The notes below the pieces were generated by a model. It had not been told where the DNA came from and did no database searches. It saw only the letters and a program-made list of their open reading frames with translations. From positions 23,154 through 87,153 of the forward strand of contig NW_017893401.1 in assembly GCF_001540865.1 (NCBI RefSeq): DNA of 64,000 nucleotides, written 5' to 3'. The stretch is from Ananas comosus. Taxonomy: Eukaryota; Streptophyta; Magnoliopsida; Poales; Bromeliaceae. This document shows positions 1-10,265 of the stretch, piece after piece. Every line of letters begins with the position of its first letter. Position 1 is the first letter of the stretch. Both the position numbers and the translations under genes were made by a program.

Positions 1-86
1 TGCAGTACAGATTAACAATTGAAATGACAATTGAGTCCTTAACTGTTCATTCCTGTTAGGGGTGGAACTGGGCCAGTTGGACCGGG
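1..86. repeat. Dispersed 5'-flank repeat, left piece
   Basis: Matches, with substitutions, the sequence around 52075-52160 (shared wording such as CATTCCTGTTAGGGGTGGAA). The same repeat also lies near 39120-39190 and, inverted, near 24540-24720. It is part of a sequence that recurs upstream of the LRK10L genes. No coding potential is seen. Confidence 0.6.
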
Positions 87-602
87 CACTACAACAAAAA
101 CGGTCTATAGCGACACTTTTAAATGTAGGTATATGTCAAAAAAATACTGCTAGCTAAAATTACCGACATTTTTAAAAAGTGCTGCTATATGTGGGGTCGC
201 TAGGTATATAGTGACAGTTAAAGAGTGTTGCTATAACCTAAAAGAGTGCTGCTAATTTACCAATACTTATTTAAGCATTTAGCAACCGCCGAAACTCTAT
301 CTCGTTGGCTGCGGTGGCGAAGGAGAACGACAGGAAATGCTCTTCGTCTAGAATTTCAGTGGATTGACTGAAGAGAGATGAAAAGATGGCAATTGATTTT
401 TCTTTTTTTTTTTCTATTCTGTTTGTAATCGGGCCAAATGGACTGGGTGTGGTGGGTTGAGTAGAGTAATCTTTTATTTTTTGTTGGATTGGGCTTTATA
501 ATTAGGCATTAGTAGATGTTTTTTTTAAGTTTTAGCATAAATGGGACATTTACTCAAAAGTGTCCCAAACATGTGTCCCTATAACCTAATTCTGTTATAG
601 TG
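87..602. mobile_element. CACTA-type non-autonomous element (MITE)
   Basis: Starts CACTACAACAAAAACGG and ends with TTATAGTG, the CACTA-superfamily terminal signature. Length is 516 bp and no transposase frame is seen. It is closely related over its length to the copies at 38599-39111 and 42599-43111. The flanking trinucleotides here (GGG and AGG) do not form a perfect 3-bp target duplication, so this copy is older or mutated. Confidence 0.75.
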
Positions 603-2430
603 AGGCCTCATTTGGGTTTTTTTTCGCGTACTTGAAAAACAATATTGGGCTTGGGCCGGACTAAAAAATTTAGACCCAAAATAATTTAGGGCCTAATTAC
701 GCTGATTATAACATAAGATTCTTTTCATATTATTGTACACATATTCATATATAATTCGACTTATGTATAATTTATTTAAAATACGGGGCGTAAATTAAAA
801 AGTGCATTGAACCTGGTCGTCCACTCTAGCACGACACACATCGCACTCCTAATCCAGAGCATATATGGAGATGAGCAAATTGATTTTTAACAATATTTAT
901 ACATAAAAAGTGGATTTTAAAGGTTGCACACATTTAATTTAAGTAAAGGGTGTAATGCTGTAATAAATTTGAAGGCTCAATCCCAATTGTTCATCACTAC
1001 TTACGCGTGTTTGCGTAGGCATGCGTGTGCGCGCGCGCACACAAACACATAAATAACTAGCATACATGCATAGTATTCGAATACTTATTCTATTATTACA
1101 CTATTTAACCAATGGTATTTATAATATAAGATCCTTTATATATTATTGTACACCTATTTATAAAACTAGGCTGGAATACTATCAATAGCACCAAGTTATT
1201 AGTGCTGTTGAATTTTTAGCCCTTGGATTGAGAAATATGCGGTTAGGATGATGTGGGCCCTCTAAGGTTGAGTGGGTGGTTGGTTGAATAGTATAATCTA
1301 ACGGGTAAAAATAATCAAAGGGATTAATCTAACGGCAGGAAACTTGATAGCACCAAGTGTTTGGTGTTATCGATAGCATAGCAGCCGAACTCCCTATTTA
1401 TATATACTTCTATTCGTGTAGAATTTATTTAAAATTTGCTTTTGTGTTTGGGTCAGGCTTTACTTCTTCAAGTTTTGGGCTGGGTCTGGAGCCCACTCAA
1501 GTGATTTGGGCCCTGCTGGACTAAGGGTGGCTTTATTCGAATACTTTTCTCAACAACTCTTTTTCTTTTTTTTTTCTTGGTCATGATGATTTAGCTGTTA
1601 TACTTTTCTTGTTGAGATCTTTATTTTCATCAGATCAGTAAAATTTTAAAAAATAAACTAGAGGTGCTATTTCAAAATGGTCCATGGTTGAAGGACATGG
1701 CAGATTTCAATTAGTACTAATTCTCAAGAATAATTTTGCAACTTTTTTTTAAAAAAGTTATTAGATTCTCGTAAATGCTGTAATCATAAAAAAAAAATTT
1801 TGTGGCTCCCTCTTACTGCCCCATTCGGGACGGATCAAGGCAGGAGTAGATTTTTGACGGATTTTTGACGAATCAAGATGGACTGAAGGAAGAAAAGGAT
1901 CTACCGTCTACCGCCTCCTGCTTCATTTACTTGACGGATCGGGACGAATTCAAGACAGGTTATATTTTTCTATATTTTTTGTTTCCACTTACCACCCCAT
2001 TCGGGGAAGATCGGGGCGGGAGCTCCAACAGCTCGGATCCATTTGCATCTCTAATCATACCATAAGATTCTTTTTATATTATTGTACACATATTTGTATA
2101 TACTTCTATTTATGTACAATTTATTTAAAAGACAGGCAAAAAAAGGTCCGATGGGTATCGGGCTTGCTCTGGTTCTTGGGCCAGGCTTTTCCTTAATCTT
2201 GATTATTAGCTGTTATAATTTTTTTTCTTGAGATCTTTGTTTCAATCAGAGAATATTTTACATTAGAATTAGGAGGCTATTTCAAAATGATCTCCATACA
2301 TTTTTATCATTAATTGGGATTACAGTTCATAGGATAGATTTCACTAGTACTAATTCTCAAGAATAATTTTGCCACTTTTTTTAAAAAAAATTATTAGATT
2401 CTCGTAAATGCTGTAATTCACATTTGCTTG
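603..2430. repeat. Diverged tandem copies of a dispersed flank repeat
   Basis: Three diverged copies of an AT-rich module recur near 712-790, 1124-1435 and 2059-2135, each with ATAAGATTCTTTTTATATTA-like sequence followed by TTGTACACATATT. A second shared module (TTCTCAAGAATAATTTTGC...) occurs at about 1720-1785 and 2350-2420. A mirrored copy is found near 24480-24600. No gene is seen; short frames here are chance. Confidence 0.55.
1163..1393. mobile_element. MULE-like MITE with 9-bp target duplication
   Basis: A 231-bp element with imperfect inverted ends (left GGCTGGAATACTATCAATAG; right, reverse-complemented, GGCTGCTATGCTATCGATAA) sits between direct repeats CTATTTATA at 1154-1162 and 1394-1402. 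A 9-bp duplication is typical of Mutator-like elements. Relatives lie at 47556-47795, 51372-51603 and 62373-63127. Confidence 0.65.
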
Positions 2431-3090
2431 AAACTAGGAGGGGCCTAAAACTCCGTTTAAATTCATCATAAATGCACTACAAAATCTGTTTAAGTTACCA
2501 AACACCGCAAATAAGAGCTTTTAACTCTTTTTAAAATTGATTGTAAGAGCTAGAGAGCCTTATCCTATAATAACATTTATGTTATAGGAGACTAATCAAT
2601 TTGATTCACGCCAAATGGTCCTCCTTCAACAACTAAGGGATCAATTCTTATGACGCCCCAATTTTCACGGTTCATCTATTCTAGAACCATTACACTTCTA
2701 TCATGCTTAATTCTTTTAATTTTTTGGACCTTGTTACAATCTAAAATAACATAGCTGGATTAAAAAATTTAGCCCTATTATATCTTACGTATAGGTCTAT
2801 TCTAAATCCAAAAAGAAGGAGGTTTTCCATAATTTTTCAATTATTGTCCTCTACTTTTTGTGTTTTAGCTTTTCTCTAGTTCTGTATTTTAAAACTTCTA
2901 TTCGGAGACCTCCAAATCCAGAAGCGAAGAACAAAGAGAAATATAAAATTAATTAAATTAAAAGTATAAAATTATAAATAAAGACATTCTAATAATTTGT
3001 GTATTAATGTATTTTACTTTTTTTTTTTCCTTTTGCTTCGATAAGCATGTTCTATTAACAGAAGCTAAAAAGATTGGCGTGTACCGGCCG
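2431..3090. repeat. Orphan copy of the LRK10L 3' flank
   Basis: From about 2820 to 3080 the sequence aligns with the region just downstream of LRK-A (19510-19690) and LRK-C (34040-34270), sharing CTTCTATTCGG, CCTCCAAATCC and GTTCTATTAA plus AGCTAAAAAGATTGG. No kinase exon follows, so this looks like the edge of a lost or truncated duplicate. Nothing recognisable is seen in 2431-2820. Confidence 0.55.
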
Positions 3091-3104
3091 TCCCTAGCGC
3101 AAGT

Positions 3105-3275
3105 ATAACCATACTATCATAGTCTTATATACAAAACTGAAAGATATGTATCGCCTACCGTGCTTTTGAAGGCACGGAAGTCTTTACACTTTCAAGTTGT
3201 TTTCGAAAGCACAGGAGACAATATGTATATCTTTCAATTCTGTAGATAAGACTATGATGGTGTGGTTATTTTTTT
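3105..3275. mobile_element. Foldback MITE (family F), copy 1
   Basis: Inverted arms of about 60 bp: left ACCATACTATCATAGTCTTA, right (reverse-complemented) ACCACACCATCATAGTCTTA, each followed by an AAA/GAATTGAAAGATAT stretch and meeting around GTGCTTTCGAAA-like sequence. The same core recurs at 5758-5930, partially at 3920-3990 and at 6680-6780. Confidence 0.6.
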
Positions 3276-4300
3276 CTGTATCTTTTATTTCACAAACTTA
3301 GCTCTCAAAGAAATAATTATTATAGCATGAGTGGATCCTGGGCATAAAGAAGCGAAGGAAAAAAAGGTTCTAAGTTCATTTCTGTCGAAATAAAAAGAAA
3401 ATAAAAAGTAAAGTGGGTCAAGTCTATGATAAAAACATAAATGGACTCCCTTAATTGTCGGTCTCACAAATTTTCCATTGACTTTCCCAATTGGAAATAA
3501 AGCGGGTCAATCACGATTTTATACTTTTTGTCACTCAAAATCTAAATGCACATAAAAAAAAGGATAAATTTGAAATTGCCCACTATGGTACAGTACATTT
3601 TTACTCCATTCCTCTGTGTTTTAAAAAATTCCATTGTGCCTTCCTATAGTTTAGTTTATTTTTCTTAATTACTTTGCTATATTGTGGTTTAAAAATTATA
3701 AACTATATTATGATTTGGCGCATTCCTCTGTGGTTTAAAAATTAGTTATCCATCAGTCAATCTAATCACATAGAATTTAAATTAGAGAAAAAAAATACTA
3801 GTCTAACTAAACAAATAATTAATTTATAACTTAAATATTATAATTATAACTAAACATGCATATGCTATAATAATTGTTTCTTTGAAGGCTAAGTTTGTGG
3901 ATTAGAAGATATAGAAAAATATAACTACATCATCATAGTCTTATCTATAAAAATTAAAAGATATATATAGTCTCCTGTGCTTTGCATATAGAAGCGAACA
4001 AAAAAATGGTCGAAGTTCATTTTTGTCAAAAAAGCAAAAAAATAAAAAATAAAAAAAATAAAAAGAGGGTCAAGTCCATGATAGAAAGGTAAACAGATTC
4101 CTTAATTGTGAGCCTCACAAACTTTCCATTGACTTGCCCAATTGGAAATAGCGGGTCGATCACTGTACTGTAACTTTTGTCACTCAAAATCTAAATGCAT
4201 TAAAATAAAGGATAAACATCAAATTGCTCTCTGTGGTATGGTGCATTTTTACTTCGTTTTTCCGTGGTTCAAAAAATTATACTGAGCCCTCCTATGGTTT
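3276..4300. repeat. Arms and deletion derivative of foldback family F
   Basis: The outer arm (ACAAACTTAGCTCTCAAAGA ... GGTCAAGTCTATGATA ... TTTTCCATTGACTT) at about 3290-3550 is repeated at 3880-4200, where the centre is deleted. It occurs again on both sides of the copy at 5590-6110. This points to a larger long-inverted-repeat element of which 3105-3275 is the centre. No protein frame is seen. Confidence 0.5.
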
Positions 4301-5104
4301 AGTTTATTTTTGATTTTGTTTCTCCATGGTTTATGAAAGTTATACTTAACTACATTATAGTTAAGCACGTTTTTTCACTTTATTATCCTGTGATTTTTTA
4401 ACCATTTTGCTTTGCCATCCTATTTACATAGAATTTTTTGGTAAAATAAAATTTAATCACAAAGGAGCAAAATTTAACTTTTTAAATCATAAGATGGCAA
4501 AGAAAAAAGTATTGTAACACAAAAGGACAATTTGAAATTTATCTAAATATCGAGTTGTAGGGTTTCCTAACCCTTTTAGTTGTAGAGTCACCTTTCCTCA
4601 TAATAAAATTGAGTCCATCTCTACTTTTATTATTTGTTGGCTTGCAAATTAATTTGTTTTAAAAATATAGATGAAACAATTCCTTTTAGAAGTATAAATT
4701 GCAAATAATCAGTTATGCATTAGTCAGTCTAGTCATGTAGAATTTAAATTAGAGAAAAGAAAGTACTAGTCTAACTAAACAAATAAAGGTAATTGTTAAA
4801 TACTAGAAAAAAATGTAAAATAAATCTACATAATAGGCTCGTTACAATTCAATCAAGTTATTTTTAATTATCTTTTAGTTAACTTTTTATATTTTGTCAT
4901 TTTTCATGTCAAAATTAGTTGAATATATACTTTGCTATTTTTAATCAGTATTTTTTTAACATCTTTTATATAAATTATATATAGATTAATTACTTATAGT
5001 GTAAGGATAAACAAAAAGAGAATAGATCAGTGATGACTTTGAAAAAAAAACAAAAAGTACAGTGCAAAAATGTTTTAAAAAGAACCTTTAAAATATAATG
5101 CAGA
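4301..5104. other. AT-rich intergenic DNA
   Basis: No gene, RNA or clear terminal-inverted-repeat element is recognised. A short stretch near 4735-4790 repeats one near 3770-3820 (TAGAATTTAAATTAGAGAAA). Confidence 0.4.
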
Positions 5105-5320
5105 ATAATATAATTACATCTATAACAACAGGAGTCATACACTCAACAATTCAAGCAAATAAAGAAACCCAAAGCAAAACTCAGATTAGACCACCACAAT
5201 ATCTTAAACATAATTGATCATAGGTACCCTTCTCCCGAGCACTATGATCTAGGTTCGAATATTGCTTGTAAAAAGGAAAATAAAACAAGTATAATTAGAT
5301 ACATACAAAATAACCATTTT
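5105..5320. repeat. Copy of the LRK-B 3'-flank repeat
   Basis: Roughly 200 bp aligned with 26455-26640, directly downstream of the LRK-B stop codon; shared blocks include CAACAATTCAAGCAAA, AGATTAGACCACCACAAT, ATCATAGGTACCCTTCTC and AAAATAAAACAAGTATAATT. It contains a GGTTCGAAT core resembling a Pol III B box, so it may be an old SINE. Alternatively it is the residue of a lost LRK-B duplicate. Confidence 0.5.
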
Positions 5321-5589
5321 GGATACATTTCGTCATTAACAGGGATTATAATTTTATCTTAATTTTGATAGAGATGGCCACTAATAAAATAACTATTTTT
5401 GTAGAAATATTTTGCATTTTACAACTATTGTGTTTAGCCTAAATTTTCTGAACATTAGTCATAGGAAGTTCTTTAAAACGACTACAAAATATATTTAGTT
5501 TCTATGACAACATTTAAATTTAGTCACTAAAAAGTATAGGTGGCTTTAGTGGCAACTAACTTCTAATTAAGCGAGTCAATTTATGTTTC
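5321..5589. other. Intergenic DNA
   Basis: AT-rich and without a recognisable gene or element. Confidence 0.35.
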
Positions 5590-6110
5590 TATCATGGACT
5601 TGACCTCCTTTTTAAGTATTTTTTTTCAATTTTTTTTAAATTTTCTGAGAGAAATGAATTGGACCATTTGTTTTCTTGGCTTTTATGCCTAGGGTCCACT
5701 CATGCTATAATAATTATTTCTTTGAGAGCCAAGTTTGTAGAATAAAAGATGTAGAAAAGTATAACTATACCATCATAGTCTTTTCTACAAAAATTGAAAG
5801 ATATATATCGTTTACTATGCTTTCGAAAGCACGGAGGCCTCTATACTTTCAAATTATTTTTGAAAGCAAAAGAGACAATATATGTATCTTTCAATTTTGT
5901 AAATAAGACTATGATGGTGTGGTTATATTTTTCTATATCTTTTATTCCACAAACTTAGCTCTCAGAGAAACAATTATTATAGCATTAGTGGGCCCTGGGC
6001 ATATAGAAGCGAAGAAGAAAAATGGTTAACTTCATTTATGTCGAAAAAGAAAAAAATTTTCCATTGACTTGCCCGTCAATCACGGTACTATACTTTTTGT
6101 CACTTAAAAT
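5590..6110. mobile_element. Long-arm foldback element (family F), complete copy
   Basis: The two arms, each about 250 bp, read as reverse complements: 5590-5840 (CATGGACTTGACC ... CTCATGCTATAATAATTATT) and 5840-6110 (AATTATTATAGCATTAGTGG ... GGTTAACTTCATTT). The centre is at the GGAGGCCTC-like sequence near 5840. It is non-coding; short frames across it are chance. Confidence 0.55.
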
Positions 6111-6117
6111 CTAAGAC

Positions 6118-6660
6118 CATGTTTGGTCGGAGGGATAAGGAGAGAATAAAGAATTTATTCCTCTTATTCTTCCAAACGCTGCCATTAAAATTTTTTATTC
6201 TCTTCTTAACGAGTAATTCCAGAATAATTCGTTAAAAAGAGAGAATAGTAGTTCCAACCTTTAGATAGAATTAATAAGACATTTTCTATCTTATCCCTCT
6301 ACTGATTAAGTTATAAATAATATAAAATATTATTAATTAATGCAATTAACTTTTTAATAATTAACTAATTAATTATTTGACTTGTCAAATTAATAAGTAT
6401 TTAAATAGTAATTAATTTTTATTTATAACTAATTAGTTAATTAAATAATTAAAATTGATTCTTCATCATCTCAGATAATATTCCTAATTAATTAATTTAT
6501 TAATTTGCTAAAATATTATTTTAGGAATATTTAAATGCTTATTATTTATGCAAATTATTTTTTTTTCTCATTCATAATCACTTTTATTCCTACTATTCCA
6601 ACGCAATCATCCAAACGTAATTATTCTTTTCCCTCACAATATTTCGATTCTCATCCAAAT
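6118..6660. mobile_element. Putative MITE with GTTTGG termini
   Basis: Starts near ACCATGTTTGGTCGGAGGGA and ends near CCAACGCAATCATCCAAACG. The GTTTGG/CCAAAC ends and AT-rich interior without coding capacity are typical of small PIF/hAT-derived MITEs. A related right half lies at 60490-60700. Boundaries are approximate and no target duplication was established. Confidence 0.4.
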
Positions 6661-6775
6661 GCAAAATTAATCTGTATAGTCTTTTTTACAAAATTGAAAG
6701 ATATGTATCGTTTACTATGCTTTCGAAAGTACAGAGGCCGCCACACTTTCAAATTATTTTCGAAAGCAAAAGAGA

Positions 6776-6780
<5 letters not shown>

Positions 6781-6821
<41 letters not shown>
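6781..6821. repeat. (TA)n(GA)n microsatellite
   Basis: Uninterrupted TA dinucleotides run from 6781 to about 6806, then GA to about 6821. It interrupts a third foldback-F half copy that starts near 6680. Confidence 0.9.
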
Positions 6822-7440
6822 TAGGGCTGCTGTGCTCTTAGGAGCACGGAGGCCTCCGTGCTCCTGAGTCGTTTTTGATGTGGAGCGTTTTCGAAACGGG
6901 GCCACGATCCGGTCCCTTTATATCCTTGATCTAGCACGTATCTTAAAAGTTTCTGTAGATAAATAATTTTTTTATGTTTGATATAATCATCTATATCTAG
7001 CTATCCAACTAAGGATTCATAAATTCATATTTTTAAAACGGCCCTGAAAATAAAAATCCTATAAAAAGTGGTGAGATATAGCACTTAAAATATTCCATCG
7101 ATCAGGAAGGGTTATAGATCTTGTTGTAATGGTATAAGGAGGATTTTTCTATCAAAATTTAGTGATTGCGAAACTTCATACACAGTTAATTTGACAACGG
7201 CGATATCAACCATTAATAATTAATGGATTGTTGTAATCTTTGTTCACGGGTACGTTATGATATCGAATAAAATCTCCAAAATTGAATTTACTTAGAAATG
7301 TCAACATGCGTGCTGTGGGATCAAGGTCTAATCGGGTTCCGATTCGTCGATTTCGAAATCTCCATCATTCGAGAACTGTCAGGAAGCATCGGAGGACTCC
7401 CCTGCTCCTGAAGAGCACAGGTCAGCCACTGCCGTCCACA
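6822..7440. mobile_element. MULE-like MITE with GGAGCACGGAGGCC ends
   Basis: The left arm contains GGCTGCTGTGCTCTTAGGAG and GCACGGAGGCCTCCGTGCTC. The right end, reverse-complemented (about 7440 down to 7360), aligns with extra single bases inserted. It belongs with the family at 47.85-48.18, 52.88-53.15 and 63.41-63.94 kb. The right arm marks where the insertion-rich tract has already begun. Confidence 0.5.
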
Positions 7441-10265
7441 TATATTATACTATAATAATTATCATATATACCTATCATAATATATATAATATAGTAATAT
7501 ACTATACTGTACGTATCCCATCATTAATATATATATGGCCCTCCCCACTCTTCAAATCTATTATTCGGCAAGTAGCAAAAGAGACAGCAAATATACTCTA
7601 TTAGTAGTCGCCTCAGGGATCTCATCTTGTGAGACATAACGGGTCGTTCTTTTCGGCGCTATTGAGTTTCTCCGCGCCCTGTTGAATTACCTCTTTTACT
7701 ATCCGTTAGATCATATTATTATACAAATAAATCTATAATTAGTGAGATGTGGCTTAAAATGGTTGTTCTTTTCTTCGCTGTGGCTTATTTATTTTACAGA
7801 ATGGTTCTATGTCAAATAGGGATGACAAATATGTTTTAGAAAATGCATCTCTACCGCGATAATCAAGAATAAAAAATTGCGCTAAGTCTCATATTATAGT
7901 GCAGTTATAACTTTTCAATTTACACCGCTAATAAAGTAAAAAAATTAATTAAACTATAGGAGGGCATTGTACAATACAATACATATTAAACACGGAGGAC
8001 ACGACAAGTCAAAAACTACACTGTACTACAGTGGCGCAATTTGAAGTTTATTATTTTATTTTATGTGCATTTTATATTTTAAGTGACAAAAGTATGTACG
8101 GTTATGACTTGAACCCTATTGTCTTATTGCGGGCACAGGTCCATGTGGAAATATATTTGTGATCCGACATCCCCGAGACGCTCACATATTAGGGCTATAT
8201 GAGTAATTGGAAGTATTTACCATACCCAATCATCCTAGTGGGGCCCATACCCCCACACACATCGCGATTATAGCAACCCAGACTCAGGATCTCTTAGATC
8301 AGTTCTGATTCGCCTCCAAAAAAATTGTTTCGTCCGTTATTGATACAACACAATACACACTAGCACGAGAACCTCCTGCGCATCAGGGTCTTGTGACAAT
8401 GATCTCGGCTGTTCCAATAATCATCTAAGTAAAAATTTTCCTTCTCGTAGTGTTCATTTTGTTAAAAATAAAAAATGTCTCGCGTCTCAGTGTCTGCAGC
8501 AGAACACTCCGCAAGTTCTTGCCTCTGGAACTTGATTCCATCTGAACAATCAATAACTAATTTGGTTGCGGTCCGTCTGTGTAGCAGCGGATACGCCGTC
8601 CTCTCATTGAACTGGGCTAGTGCATTTTGGTAAAACAAGCTGCTGACCTTATATTGTCCGATCGCCATATATACATTATACCTCCTTATATATCCTAACC
8701 TTACTAATAATACTCCTCCATTATTAGTAGTAATTATCACTTACTATATAATATAATATATATATTTATTACGCATCGTTTGTACAATATGTACTTAATT
8801 ATATGCGTTACAGCTTATCGTAATGCGAAAAATAATAACTTTTCAGTATTAATACTTTAATTACGCATTGTACTATACTGTACTTACCATAATTTGTTAC
8901 GCCATTAATATGTATCACATAAGTTTATTTTATTTTCTCCTTCAAGAGGCCACGCCATTCCAAACGAATTCCCTTTCTTATTACTCAATCAACACTTTAA
9001 GGACCCTAACAATGTTCGGGCCTATTCCCTCAAAAAAAGCTATTCGGAGCTGAGCTGTTCAAGAAATAAAAAGTTTCATCGCAAAATCTCTTTTCTAAAG
9101 TTTGTCACTCCGGTTGTCCTTGAGAGAATATATAAGCTTTTTTTTTCCTTAATCAATCTCTTAATTTCCTCTCTATGAAAAAACTAGCATGTTATTTTTT
9201 TTAAATTTTTTAGAAGAAACTAATAGAAGACACCTAACTGATTTTCATAAATATCGAAATTTATTTTTGTCATAAAGCTTGTCATTTCCTTATAACCAAA
9301 CGGAAGTCCGAAATTATAATTTTTAATTTTATGTCGAAAGATTGTACTATAAACTTGACTAGTTAGAAAGTGGTATATGCAGAATTTTTATATCAATTCT
9401 ATTTTTGGCAGAAAAACTTTCAAAATAATAATAACCTTAAATTACAATATAACTGTATAGCACTCATAATATTAGCTACGTATTATCATTAAAAATAAAC
9501 ACCACAGAATCTTAAACACTTAATACATCCGGATTGCATAAACTACTATAAACTATCAATGACAGTATTTCTGAATCAAAAGGTAGCTATTAAATCGATT
9601 GCCTCAATAAACAATCGACTTACTATAAGTATACTATTCTATCAGATATAGCTAATTACCCTCTAATAGTATTTACCACAAAACTTCGAATCACTAGTTC
9701 CTAGGCTCCTATGCTCTTCTGTTGTTTTTTTTTGTTATTGTTGTTCGTTGTTCGCTTGTTCTTTACTTTTTTTTTATTTTTCTATTTTTTTCTTGAGAGA
9801 GAACCCCACCCCCCAAGAGTATACCGACTACCCGTTTCGTTTATTTCAATTAGAAATTTAAAACGATTATGCTGGACAATTCGTTCGACATTAACTAGAG
9901 ATAACTTCTAACTTACTCCCGCTCGTCGATATTAACCACAAGTTTTGTGCACTTGACTCTCGTAAGATCACCGGATCACCCGGCCTCTATGCTTAGTCCA
10001 CCATTCTCAACCGCGCTACATATCTTGGCGACGCGACTTATTCATAACCATCCCCCGCTCTGTGACATAACTTATCTATCACTGATTACAACGAACCGCT
10101 AGTTATTCCACCTTTGATCTGCCAGTGACCAGAGGCGCCGCTCACTGTCACCAGTCAAGTCTCGGCGAGCGGTCACTCTCTCATCCTCTGCTTCCCAATC
10201 CCTTAGCGACCCCCTTCTGCTTTTTTTTTCTTTTTTCGATCGAATGATAGAGTCTAGACGTATTC
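7150..10265. other. Insertion-rich copy of downstream sequence (suspected uncorrected long-read fill)
   Basis: From about 8200 the tract aligns with 17630-18880 and then continuously with 15540-16005, but carries an extra single base every few positions. For example TCAGTTCTGATTCGCCTCC at about 8310 reads TCAGTCTGATTCCTCC at about 17694. Differences are mostly one-base insertions in this copy, the profile of raw long-read errors and not of evolutionary decay. Frames across it should not be treated as genes. The biological content is an upstream flank of an LRK-B-like gene plus a minus-strand SINE near 9790-9960. Nothing further is recognised in 7440-8200. Confidence 0.65.
10261..10265. repeat. 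Left target-site duplication of the LTR
   Basis: TATTC precedes the LTR, and CTATTC follows it at 13845-13850. The uninterrupted site CTATTC is seen in the paralogous SINE at 16000-16005, so the site was CTATT or TATTC, blurred by the local error tract. Confidence 0.55.

Noticed and set aside
8462..9911. Small frames between 8.4 and 9.9 kb
   Set aside because: They lie in the insertion-rich copy; the clean paralogue at 15.5-18.9 kb has no matching frames.
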